This document shows, piece by piece, positions 16,932 through 24,768 of a DNA stretch of 64,000 bases. Source of the DNA: Sphingomonas sp. SCN 67-18. GTDB lineage: Bacteria > Pseudomonadota > Alphaproteobacteria > Sphingomonadales > Sphingomonadaceae. The stretch is taken from positions 39,315-103,314 of the forward strand of contig NZ_MEFG01000014.1 of the NCBI RefSeq assembly GCF_001724715.1, written 5' to 3'. Each line of letters begins with the position of its first letter. Position 1 is the first letter of the stretch. A program made the position numbers and the translations under genes. The notes below the pieces were generated by a model that saw only the letters and a list, made by a program, of their open reading frames with translations, was not told the origin of the DNA and made no database searches.

Positions 16932-17037
16932 AAATCAGCATCGGGCTGAATCACTAGGATTCCCTTCGGTTTTGGCGATTATTCGATTCCCCTCACCCGC
17001 TCCAGCTTCCCGCAAAACCTGCTGCGTCCATGCACGT

Positions 17038-17069
17038 GCCGCCCCGCTCCGGAGGCGGAGCGAGGCGGC
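17038..17069 (-). terminator. Hairpin after the 17.1-19.1 kb receptor gene
   Basis: A long GC hairpin (GCCGCC, one mismatch, CGCTCCG, loop GAGG, CGGAGCG, GGCGGC) begins about 55 bp after the receptor stop codon. There is no T-run, so it would act as a weak or Rho-assisted terminator, or as RNA end protection. Confidence 0.45.
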
Positions 17070-17123
17070 AGCGCGTCGTTGCATGGCGCATGGCCGGCGT
17101 TTCCGCCCGGCCCGCGTCGGGCG

Positions 17124-19109
17124 CTAGAAAGTGACCGAAAGGCGCGCCACCAGCTGGCGGGATTGCTGGTAGGCGAAGGTGTTGCTGGACACCACTTCCC
17201 AGTCATAGACGTTGAACAGGTTGTTCAGCTGCACGCGGAAGGTGGCGGGGCGGCCCGACAGCTTCCAGTTGTAGCGCGCGCCGACATTCACCGTCGTCAC
17301 GCCCGGCACCGTCAGCGTGTTCATCGTGTTGGCGATGCGCCGGCCGGTGGTGGTGCTGCCCACGTCGAAAGTCAGCCCTTCGATCTGGGGCAGCGCATAT
17401 TCGGCGTTCAGCGAGACCAGGCTTTTGCTGGATCCGACCGGCTTGGCCCCGACCAGCCCGTCGCGCACGCCCTCGCCCAGCACGGATGCGTCCATCAGGA
17501 TCGCGCCGGCCAGCACGTTCAGCTCGTCCGACAATTTGCCGACCAGCGACAGTTCGACGCCGCGGTGGCGCACCTCGCCCAGCCGCCGGTATTCGCGATC
17601 GGAATCGACGCTGAAATAGGGCTTTTCGACGTTGAACACGCCGCCGATCATCTTCACGCCGGGTGCCAGTTCCCAGCGCAGGCCGGCATCATATTGGCGG
17701 GTGAGGATGGCGGGCGGCGCCTGATCGCGGTTGACGGCGGTTTCCGGCGCGGAGGCGCTTTCCTCCATGCCGCGCGTATAGCCGCCGTAGAGGACCAGCG
17801 AGTTGCTGACCGCGACGGCGACGCCGGCATTGTACAGCCAGGGCTTGGACCGGGTGATCACCGTCGTGCCGTCGGCGGCGTTGGTGGTCTTCTTGTAATC
17901 CGCCTTCTGCACGCCCAGCGACAGCTCGCCCACGCCCTGCCAGATGCCTTCATAGGCGAGGCCGACCGACGCCTGCCGGATCTTGTCCTTCGCGGTGGGG
18001 CCGAAAACGGGATCCGGCTCGTCCAGCCGGGTGCCCGCCTCGACCGCCATCGGCCCATAGTCGAACTGCACGCCGCCGCCATAGATGCGGCTCTGGTCGC
18101 GCGCGCGGACCGAGACGTGGAATTTATGGCTGCGGTCGCCATCGGCGATGCGGCGCGACAGGCGGATTTCGCCGGATGTCGAGTTGGTGTCCAGCCCCGG
18201 CGATATCACGATCCGGTGATTGGCGGCCACGCCGCTGGCGTTCACCCCCTGGAACTGGTCGGAATAGTTGATGTCCTTCTTGATGTAGGAATGGAACAGG
18301 CCGGACGAAAGCTGCCAGTCGCCCAGGTCGGCGCGGGCGATGACGCCGTAGTTCACATGGTCCTGGGTCCAGATCGTCCAGGGCTGGCCATAATATTTCA
18401 CCCGCTTGATCTCAGGCGGCAGCTGGTTGTTGGTCACCGTCATGCGCGGATGGGTGTTCTCGTCCGCATGGGTGAACCAGCTGAAAAAGGGCAGGATCTC
18501 CACATTGTCGGCCGGGCGGATCTTCAGCACCGCCGCCGCCGTGGCGTGGATCGACTTGCCGCCCCAATAGAGCTTCATGTCGTCCTGCACCTCGATGCCC
18601 GCGCCGATCGCCAGCCTGTCACCGGCCAGCGGGGCCTGGATGGTCAGCTCGCCGTTGATGCCGCCATAGCTGTTGCCGCCCAGCATGCCGCCGGCCCTGA
18701 AGCTGTCGCCGGGGATGCGGAGGCGATAATCGGCGACGCCGGTGGGCGCGGGAAAGGGATAGCCCTGCGCGGAGATGCCGACGCGCACCGCGCTGCCGGT
18801 CACCAGCTTGTTGTTGGGCAGCGAGACAGCGTCGATATAAAGTCCCTCGATGCGGATGTTGCCCGCCGCATAGGGGGAGAAACCGCGCACCGAGGAGGGG
18901 CTGTAGAGGCCGATCGATTCCCGGCCGATGCTGGTGCCGAAGGCGTCGCTCGCCGCGCGCAGGGCATTGTCGTCCGCCGCCTGCTGGGGGGCTTGCGGCG
19001 CGGGCTGCGGCGCCGCGTCCTGCGCCATGACCGGCGATGCGCCCAGTGCCGATGCGACCGCGATCAAAGCGACCGAACATTGCGCGAGCTGACGAAACTC
19101 AACCCGCAT
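17124..19109 (-). CDS. TonB-dependent receptor
   Basis: The 661-aa product starts at ATG 19109, behind GGGAGAGT. It has a signal peptide ending APVMAQ-like (ASPVMAQ) and a Pro/Gln linker. The plug region includes SSVRGFSPYAAGNIRIEGLY and NSYGGINGELTIQAPLAG. Alternating beta strands of a 22-stranded barrel end in the terminal aromatic (LVARLSVTF). The plug is short and lacks the usual TonB-box text. It imports an unknown ligand across the outer membrane. It is last in a minus-strand cluster with a LysR regulator and an ABC importer, so it probably supplies their substrate. The upstream 180 bp are AT-rich and contain a 13-mer shared with the CapA-like gene. Confidence 0.88.
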   Translation of the reverse strand: MRVEFRQLAQCSVALIAVASALGASPVMAQDAAPQPAPQAPQQAADDNALRAASDAFGTSIGRESIGLYSPSSVRGFSPYAAGNIRIEGLYIDAVSLPNNKLVTGSAVRVGISAQGYPFPAPTGVADYRLRIPGDSFRAGGMLGGNSYGGINGELTIQAPLAGDRLAIGAGIEVQDDMKLYWGGKSIHATAAAVLKIRPADNVEILPFFSWFTHADENTHPRMTVTNNQLPPEIKRVKYYGQPWTIWTQDHVNYGVIARADLGDWQLSSGLFHSYIKKDINYSDQFQGVNASGVAANHRIVISPGLDTNSTSGEIRLSRRIADGDRSHKFHVSVRARDQSRIYGGGVQFDYGPMAVEAGTRLDEPDPVFGPTAKDKIRQASVGLAYEGIWQGVGELSLGVQKADYKKTTNAADGTTVITRSKPWLYNAGVAVAVSNSLVLYGGYTRGMEESASAPETAVNRDQAPPAILTRQYDAGLRWELAPGVKMIGGVFNVEKPYFSVDSDREYRRLGEVRHRGVELSLVGKLSDELNVLAGAILMDASVLGEGVRDGLVGAKPVGSSKSLVSLNAEYALPQIEGLTFDVGSTTTGRRIANTMNTLTVPGVTTVNVGARYNWKLSGRPATFRVQLNNLFNVYDWEVVSSNTFAYQQSRQLVARLSVTF

Positions 19110-19236
19110 ACTCTCCCATGACATCCAATATGCCCCTTCTACAAGAAAATCGCACGACAAGGATTTGCGAATAGCCATCCGCAAATCCTGAATTCACCGA
19201 TTTGATTTGTTGTTTGTGGGGGATGTTATATAGTAT

Positions 19237-19249
19237 GATTTTGATATTA
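19237..19249. promoter_or_regulatory. 13-bp motif shared with the CapA-like gene upstream region
   Basis: GATTTTGATATTA occurs here, 128 bp upstream of the receptor start. It is identical at 29300-29312, directly upstream of the CapA-like gene. Both copies have the same orientation relative to their minus-strand genes. It may be a site for the cluster's LysR regulator; AT-richness makes chance similarity possible. Confidence 0.35.
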
Positions 19250-19292
19250 TAATTTACATTTATTCGCTGATTAATTCGATCCCATCATAAAT

Positions 19293-20192
19293 CTACGGCT
19301 TGGGCCACATATTCATCAGCAGGTTGAGGAATTTTTCCGCGGCCGGCGACAGGCTGGCATTGCGCCGCCGCACGATGCCGATCGTCCGCACCACGGTGGG
19401 CGCGCCGATTTCGCGGGATACCAGGATGGGATGCTCGTCCTGCGGCGTCGCCAGCTTGGGGATGACGGAAATGCCCAGATTGGCCTCGACCAGCCCCAGC
19501 GAGGTGGACAGGTGGGTCACCTCGTAGAACCAGTTGAGCTTCACGTTGCGCTTGGCGAGCGCGGCGTCCAGCAGGGTGCGGTTGCCGCTGCTCCGCGCCA
19601 CGGTGATCAGCCGGTAAGGCTCCAGGTCCGTCCACTTCACGCTCGGCTTGGTGGCGAGCGGATGGTCCCGGCGGCAGGCGAGCACGAAGACATCGTCGAT
19701 CAGCGTATCGAAGATCAGTTCGGAATCGGACGCGCCCATCATGTTGACGCCGAATTCCACCTCGCCCCGCGCCACCGCGTTCAGCCCGTCGGCGGCGGAC
19801 AGATCGAGGATGCGGAACTTGATCTTGGGATGTTCCTCGTTGAAGCGGCGGATCGCCGCCGGCAGGAAGTAGAAGGCGGCGGTGGGGATGCAGGCGATGG
19901 TGATCTGCCCGGTGCGCCGCGCGCTGATGTCCTGCACCGCGAACAGCGAGGCGTCGAACTCCTCGATCATCCGCCGGACGAGCGGCACCAGCTCCTGCCC
20001 CACCGCGGTCGGCGCGACATGGCGGGTGGTCCGCTCGAACAGCGGCGCGCCGATCGAATATTCCAGCTTCTGGATACGCCGGCTGAGCGCGGGCTGGGAA
20101 ATGAACAGAAGCTCCGACGCGCGGTGAAAACTGCGAAGTTCGATGATCGCGAGGAACGCGCGAAGATCCAGAATATCGCAGTTCAGGCTCAT
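19293..20192 (-). CDS. LysR-family transcriptional regulator
   Basis: The product is 299 aa. The N-terminal winged HTH reads LRAFLAIIELRSFHRASELL, FISQPALSRRIQKLE, GAPLFERTTR. The effector domain starts near residue 90 (GQITIACIPTAAFYFLPAAI) and ends normally. The ATG at 20192 is preferred over a TTG 15 bp upstream because GGGATGACG precedes it. LysR regulators usually respond to a pathway compound and control adjacent genes. It lies between the ABC permease gene and a receptor gene, on the same strand rather than divergent. Its ligand is probably the imported compound or a catabolite (inference). Confidence 0.93.
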   Translation of the reverse strand: MSLNCDILDLRAFLAIIELRSFHRASELLFISQPALSRRIQKLEYSIGAPLFERTTRHVAPTAVGQELVPLVRRMIEEFDASLFAVQDISARRTGQITIACIPTAAFYFLPAAIRRFNEEHPKIKFRILDLSAADGLNAVARGEVEFGVNMMGASDSELIFDTLIDDVFVLACRRDHPLATKPSVKWTDLEPYRLITVARSSGNRTLLDAALAKRNVKLNWFYEVTHLSTSLGLVEANLGISVIPKLATPQDEHPILVSREIGAPTVVRTIGIVRRRNASLSPAAEKFLNLLMNMWPKP

Positions 20193-20228
20193 ATCGTCAT
20201 CCCGCAATCATCACGGCCACAGGCCCCG

Positions 20229-21008
20229 CTATATGGCGCCCTGCGACCGGTCATTGTCCGGCCGCCAGGTGATCAGCCGCTTTTCGGCGACGTTCAATAT
20301 CTGGTCGATGACCAGCACGAACACCGCCAGGATGATGATACCCGCGAACACGCCGACCGAGTTGAAATTGCCCTCCGCCTGCGCGATCAGATAGCCGAGA
20401 CCGGCCGATGCGCCCAGATATTCGCCGATGATCGCGCCGACCACCGCGAAGCCGACCGACGTGCGCAGCGAAGACAGGATCCAGCTCGCCGCAGCCGGGA
20501 AATAGACGTGGCGCAGCAGGTTGCCGCCGCTCGCCCCCAATATCCGCGCATTGGCGAGCACGGCCGGGTTCACTTCCCGCACGCCCTGCAGCGCGTTGAA
20601 GAAGGTGATGAAGAAAACCAGCGTCACCGCCAAGGCCACCTTCGACCACAGGCCGAGGCCGAGCCAGAGCACGAAGATCGGCGCCAGCACGACGCGGGGG
20701 ATGGCGTTCAGGCTCTTGATGAACGGATCGAGGATGCGCGCCGTCCGGGGGCTGAGGCCCAGCCAGACGCCCGCCGCCACGCCCAGCAGCGTGCCGATGA
20801 TATAGCCGAGGACGGTTTCCGTCAGCGTGATGACGACATGGTTGTAGAATTCGGAATCCGAGATCCACGTCCAGATCTGGCTGATGATGTCCAGCGGCGC
20901 CGGGAAGAAGAACGCATCGATGATCCCCGCGCTGACGCCGAGCTGCCACCCGCCGAAAACGAAAACGGACAAGCCGATTTGAATGAGTCTTTCACTTGAT
21001 CCGCGCAT
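20229..21008 (-). CDS. ABC transporter permease, SsuC/TauC type
   Basis: The 259-aa inner-membrane protein has about six transmembrane segments and the permease EAA loop region (NALQGVREVNPAVLANARIL, GASGGNLLRHVYFP). The start at 21008 lies inside the upstream ATPase gene (17-bp overlap) and follows AAAAGAG. A longer open frame upstream is a shadow of the ATPase gene. It forms the channel of an importer with the ATPase and the NMT1-like binding lipoprotein. Relatives carry sulfonates, taurine, nitrate or thiamine precursors, and also aromatic acids such as phthalate. Confidence 0.9.
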   Translation of the reverse strand: MRGSSERLIQIGLSVFVFGGWQLGVSAGIIDAFFFPAPLDIISQIWTWISDSEFYNHVVITLTETVLGYIIGTLLGVAAGVWLGLSPRTARILDPFIKSLNAIPRVVLAPIFVLWLGLGLWSKVALAVTLVFFITFFNALQGVREVNPAVLANARILGASGGNLLRHVYFPAAASWILSSLRTSVGFAVVGAIIGEYLGASAGLGYLIAQAEGNFNSVGVFAGIIILAVFVLVIDQILNVAEKRLITWRPDNDRSQGAI

Positions 21009-21834
21009 AACTCTTTTCCACTTCCCCGCGCAGGCAATTCCAGATGTTGCGATAAAGTCGGGTGAACTTGTCATCCAGCTTGATCTCCGACACGTCGCGC
21101 GGACGGGGAAGATCGACGGGGAAACTGTCCACCACATAGCTGTTCGGCCCGGACGCCAGCACGACCACCCTGTCGCCCAGCGCGATCGCCTCTTCCAGAT
21201 CATGGGTGATCATGATCACCGCCCGCCGGTCCTCCTGCCACAGGCGCAGCAATTCATTCTGCATCAGGTGGCGGGTATGGACGTCGAGCGCGGAGAAAGG
21301 CTCGTCCATCAGGATGACCTTCGGCCCGGTGATGAGGGCCTGCGCCATCTGCACGCGCTTGCGCTGCCCGCCCGACAATTGATGCGGATAGCGCGCCTCG
21401 AAACCCTGCAGGCCCACCTTGGTGAGCCAGGACTGGGCGAGCGCGGTGCGCTCCGCCTTGTCCATATTGCCCCGGAAACGCGGACCCAGCTCGACATTCT
21501 CGATCGCGGTCTTCCAGGGAAGCAGCGCTTCCTGCTGGAACAGATAGCCGATGTCGTTCTGGATCGACACGGTCGGCACGCCGTCAATCTCCACGCGCCC
21601 GCCGGCCGGCTTCAGCAGTCCGGCGATCGCGTTCAGGATGGTGCTCTTGCCGCACCCGGTCGGCCCGACGATGGCGAGAAACTCGCCGTCAGCCACTTCG
21701 ATGTTCACATTGTCGACGGCGACGAAATTGCCGAACGCCATGCGGACATTTTCCAGCAGGACCATCGGCCTGCCCGCGTCGGCCGCGGGACCGGCGCTCG
21801 CCCTGTTCAACTGGCTCGCGGAGCCGATACTCAT
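20992..21834 (-). CDS. ABC transporter ATPase, SsuB/TauB type
   Basis: The product is 280 aa. The Walker A motif GPTGCGKST is at residues 57-65, the Q-loop is in YLFQQEALLPW, the signature LSGGQ is at 153-157, and Walker B is ILMDEP near 175-180. The H-loop is ITHDLEEA. LFQQEALLPW is typical of nitrate/sulfonate/taurine importers. It powers uptake through the permease at 20229-21008. The start codon overlaps the binding-protein stop by 4 bp (ATGA), so the two are translationally coupled. Confidence 0.95.
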   Translation of the reverse strand: MSIGSASQLNRASAGPAADAGRPMVLLENVRMAFGNFVAVDNVNIEVADGEFLAIVGPTGCGKSTILNAIAGLLKPAGGRVEIDGVPTVSIQNDIGYLFQQEALLPWKTAIENVELGPRFRGNMDKAERTALAQSWLTKVGLQGFEARYPHQLSGGQRKRVQMAQALITGPKVILMDEPFSALDVHTRHLMQNELLRLWQEDRRAVIMITHDLEEAIALGDRVVVLASGPNSYVVDSFPVDLPRPRDVSEIKLDDKFTRLYRNIWNCLRGEVEKSYARIK

Positions 21835-22850
21835 TTTGCGCCTCCACTGGCTGCCGATGCGCGATCGACGAATTCGTTGGTGTAGGTCCGCGCCAGGTCG
21901 ATGCGGGTCTTGCGGACATCGGGGTTGAAGGCGGAGAGCACGGCGAGCGGGGCCTTGCCGTCGTCGGGATGGAAACGCCCGTCCTTCGAGAAGATCGCCT
22001 TCGCCTTCTGGATCGCCAGCTCATAGGTCTTGCGGTCGCCCGCCAGATATTCCGGCGGCACGGCGCCGGCGATCGCCTGCGGATCATTGTCCTGGATGAA
22101 GGTCAGCGCCTTCAGCATCGCCCGCGTGATCTTTTCGATCTGCTCGGGATGCTTGGCGATGAAGTCGCGCTGCGCATAGAGCACCGACGCGGGATAGACG
22201 CCGCCATAAACCGCCTGCGCACCGCCCTCGCTCCGCGCGTCGATCAGGATCCGGCCGATCTTGCGGGCTTCCAGCATGGTCGCCGCGGGATCGTAATTGA
22301 CCAGCAGGTCGATATTGCCCTGTTCAAGCGCCGCCACCGCAGCGGCGCCGGAGCCGACGCCGATCAACGAGATATCGTTGGCGGAGATGCCGTTGCGCTG
22401 CAGATAATAGCGGATGAAGAAATCGGACGACGACCCCGGCGCGGTGATGCCGACCTTGGACCCCCGGATGGTTTCCGGCCGGGCCGGGTCGAACTTGCTG
22501 TTCTTTCCCGCCGCGAGGACGAGGCCCGAATTGCTCGCCAGCATGACGAAGGCGACGACATCCTTGTTCTTCGTCTGCATCTGGATGGTGTGATCGTAAA
22601 AACCGACCGCGACGTCCGTCGACCCGGAAACCAGCGCCTGCAGCACCTTCGATCCGCCCTGCGCGAAATTCTCGGTCCTGACCTTGACGCCGGCTTCCTC
22701 GAAATAGCCTTTCGAATCCGCGATGAAGAAGGGCAGGTTCGGCATGTTGTACGAGGCGACGCTCATACGGACCACCGGCTCGTCGCTGGAGCCGGAACAG
22801 CCCGCGAGCGCCAGGCCGAACGCGCAGATAGCCCAGAGAAAATGACGCAT
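21831..22850 (-). CDS. NMT1/SsuA-like substrate-binding lipoprotein
   Basis: The 339-aa product has a lipoprotein signal (LALAGC, Cys18). The body has NMT1/THI5-like features: NLPFFIADSKGYFEEAGVKV, VLQALVSGSTDVAVGFYDH, and GVGSGAAAVAALEQGNIDLLV. It captures the substrate in the periplasm, tethered to the inner membrane, for the ABC importer downstream. It starts 4 bp after the PrpF-family gene stop, linking uptake with that isomerase. The ligand cannot be told from sequence; an organic acid fits the context. Confidence 0.9.
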   Translation of the reverse strand: MRHFLWAICAFGLALAGCSGSSDEPVVRMSVASYNMPNLPFFIADSKGYFEEAGVKVRTENFAQGGSKVLQALVSGSTDVAVGFYDHTIQMQTKNKDVVAFVMLASNSGLVLAAGKNSKFDPARPETIRGSKVGITAPGSSSDFFIRYYLQRNGISANDISLIGVGSGAAAVAALEQGNIDLLVNYDPAATMLEARKIGRILIDARSEGGAQAVYGGVYPASVLYAQRDFIAKHPEQIEKITRAMLKALTFIQDNDPQAIAGAVPPEYLAGDRKTYELAIQKAKAIFSKDGRFHPDDGKAPLAVLSAFNPDVRKTRIDLARTYTNEFVDRASAASGGAK

Positions 22851-22854
22851 AGTC

Positions 22855-24003
22855 CTAAAGCTCCACTTCGCTTTCCGCGAGCTGCACAGCGTTTTTCCTG
22901 ATCAGGTCGAAATCCTCGCCCTGCCCGGCGGCGGCCGATGGCGGCTGCAGGAACACGCGCCCTTCGAACAGCCTGCGCGCCGTGCGCAGCACCCCGGCCA
23001 TCAGATCGCCCTTGTCGTCATAGGAGAGCGCAACCTCGAACCGGCCGCTGGGATGTTCCACGGTGACGCGGGCGGGAATGGAAACGGGATCGGCGATGCG
23101 CCAGGCGATCGTGCCTTCGGTGGCGCACGCAGTCGCTATGCCCACGGCGCCGGTCGTCGCAATCGCCAGATGGCACTGCCAAGGCATGAAATAGCGCGCC
23201 CTAATCGTCCATCCGTCCGTCGATCTAGATAGAATAACGGGTTTCGGCACAACCTTTTCTTCGGCGTGATCGATCTTCATCCTGGCGGCGGCAAGTATTC
23301 GTATCCGCTGAAGTCTTTCTATCAGCTCGCGATTTTCATCGAGGTCGGCCGGGTTCTCCCCGCCGGTGAGGCCCAGATCCTCGGCATGGATCAACACCAT
23401 GGGAATGGCGCAATCCAGGCAGGTGACCGGAATGCCGTCTATCTCGTCAATCGCATTGCCGGTCGGCAGCAGCGATCCGGTCACGCCGCCCGCCGCATCG
23501 ACGAAGGTCAGCACGATGGGCGCGGCCGTCCCCGGAACGCCGCCGATGCCGGCGTCGCCCTCATAGCGCACCCCGCCATTGGCGGTCGGCACCCATGCAT
23601 CGATATATTTGCCGGTATTGATGTTGAAAATGTGGATGCAGGTATTGTCGCCGGTCGCCGCCACCAGCCCGGCCTCGATCGCGAACGGCCCGACCGCCGC
23701 CAGCATGTTGCCGCAATTGGGCGTGAGATCGACCGCCTTGTCGAGCACCTGAACCTGGATGAACTGATAGTCCACGTCCGCGCCGGGGCGAGTGGAGGGC
23801 GAGACGATGGCTACCTTGCTGGTCAGCGGGTGGCCGCCGCCTATGCCGTTGATCTGCAACGGATGGCCGGACCCCATGATGGACAGCAGCATGTCGTTGC
23901 GGGCATCGGCATCCTGCGGAAGATCGCTCCCCAGGAAGAAAGGCCCCTTGGACGTGCCTCCTCGCATAAGGACGCATGGTATGCCCTGAAGATCATTCGT
24001 CAT
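22855..24003 (-). CDS. PrpF-family isomerase, 4-oxalomesaconate tautomerase-like
   Basis: The product is 382 aa. The N-terminus has the family signature CVLMRGGTSKGPFF. It also contains LTPNCGNMLAAVGPFAIEAG with the second catalytic Cys, and GGGHPLTSKVAIV. PrpF-fold enzymes move double bonds or protons in tricarboxylic acids. Relatives include PrpF (aconitate isomerase), GalD and LigU, the last acting on 4-oxalomesaconate in protocatechuate and gallate degradation. This protein sits in an operon with an ABC importer, so the imported compound or its product is probably a multi-carboxylate (inference). Which isomerisation it catalyses is not decidable here. The ribosome site is weak. Confidence 0.85.
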   Translation of the reverse strand: MTNDLQGIPCVLMRGGTSKGPFFLGSDLPQDADARNDMLLSIMGSGHPLQINGIGGGHPLTSKVAIVSPSTRPGADVDYQFIQVQVLDKAVDLTPNCGNMLAAVGPFAIEAGLVAATGDNTCIHIFNINTGKYIDAWVPTANGGVRYEGDAGIGGVPGTAAPIVLTFVDAAGGVTGSLLPTGNAIDEIDGIPVTCLDCAIPMVLIHAEDLGLTGGENPADLDENRELIERLQRIRILAAARMKIDHAEEKVVPKPVILSRSTDGWTIRARYFMPWQCHLAIATTGAVGIATACATEGTIAWRIADPVSIPARVTVEHPSGRFEVALSYDDKGDLMAGVLRTARRLFEGRVFLQPPSAAAGQGEDFDLIRKNAVQLAESEVEL

Positions 24004-24158
24004 TACACATCAGCTCACTGAACATACCGGGCGTCATGGATCACTCGTGACACCGGGATGATTGATTTACGAATGCGAAGATTTTCCCCGCTGATTACTT
24101 TCACGCATCAATCGGCGTGGTTGGTCGCAAAGCCGGATCGATGGCGCCCATGCCGGTC

Positions 24159-24689
24159 TCACTCGCCCAGGACCGCGCCGGCGCGGCACGCCGCATGGTC
24201 CTGCGATGAAAGCGCGCCGCTGCAGCCGATGCCGCCGACGATCCGGCCGTTGCGCATGATCGGAAAGCCGCCGGGCGAAGCGACCAGCGTGCCGTCCAGC
24301 GTCGGCACCACGCCGCCGCCGGGTGCTTCCAGCGCACGGGCGAAAGCCTCCGTCGTCCGCCGAAACCGCGCCGCCGTGCGCGCCTTGTTGATCGCCACGC
24401 CGACAGAGCCGATCTGCGTCTGGTCCATCCGGTAGAGGTAGACCAGCTCCCCGCCGGGGTCGGTCACCGCAACCGCAAGCTTCCAGTTGCGCGGGGCCTT
24501 CATGGCCTCGCCCACCACCCGCCTGACCGCCGCCTCCGCCTCGGCGGCCGTCACCGGCTCGCCATAGGTGATGTCGAAAGGCATCTGGTCCGGCACCGAA
24601 GCCGGCGCCGCCGACTGGGCCACCGCCTGGACGGGAAGTGCGAGGAAGAAGAGTAGCGGAGAGAGAAAAGCGACTGAATATGTTCTCAT
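24159..24689 (-). CDS. Exported GlcG/HbpS-like protein
   Basis: The 176-aa product starts at ATG 24689 and has a signal peptide ending in QAVAQSA. The mature domain has the GlcG/HbpS pattern: TAAEAEAAVRRVVGEAM, then LAVAVTDPGGELVYLYRMD, SVGVAINKARTAARFRR, and GGFPIMRNGRIVGGIGCSGA. HbpS binds haem; for most GlcG-like proteins the role is unknown, though they are often encoded with organic-acid catabolic genes. It lies between the receptor and PrpF-type genes, so it may bind a substrate or cofactor in the periplasm. Confidence 0.85.
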   Translation of the reverse strand: MRTYSVAFLSPLLFFLALPVQAVAQSAAPASVPDQMPFDITYGEPVTAAEAEAAVRRVVGEAMKAPRNWKLAVAVTDPGGELVYLYRMDQTQIGSVGVAINKARTAARFRRTTEAFARALEAPGGGVVPTLDGTLVASPGGFPIMRNGRIVGGIGCSGALSSQDHAACRAGAVLGE

Positions 24690-24768
24690 GCCAGGTCCCC
24701 AGCACTTGTCCTGCGGCTGCATTGGTCAATACAGCCGCAGGACATGACCGAACTTAAGCTTGGCGTTT

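Noticed and set aside
17079..19121. Plus-strand frame of 680 codons opposite the receptor
   Set aside because: It is a shadow in GC-rich DNA; the minus-strand receptor has a signal peptide, plug and barrel end.
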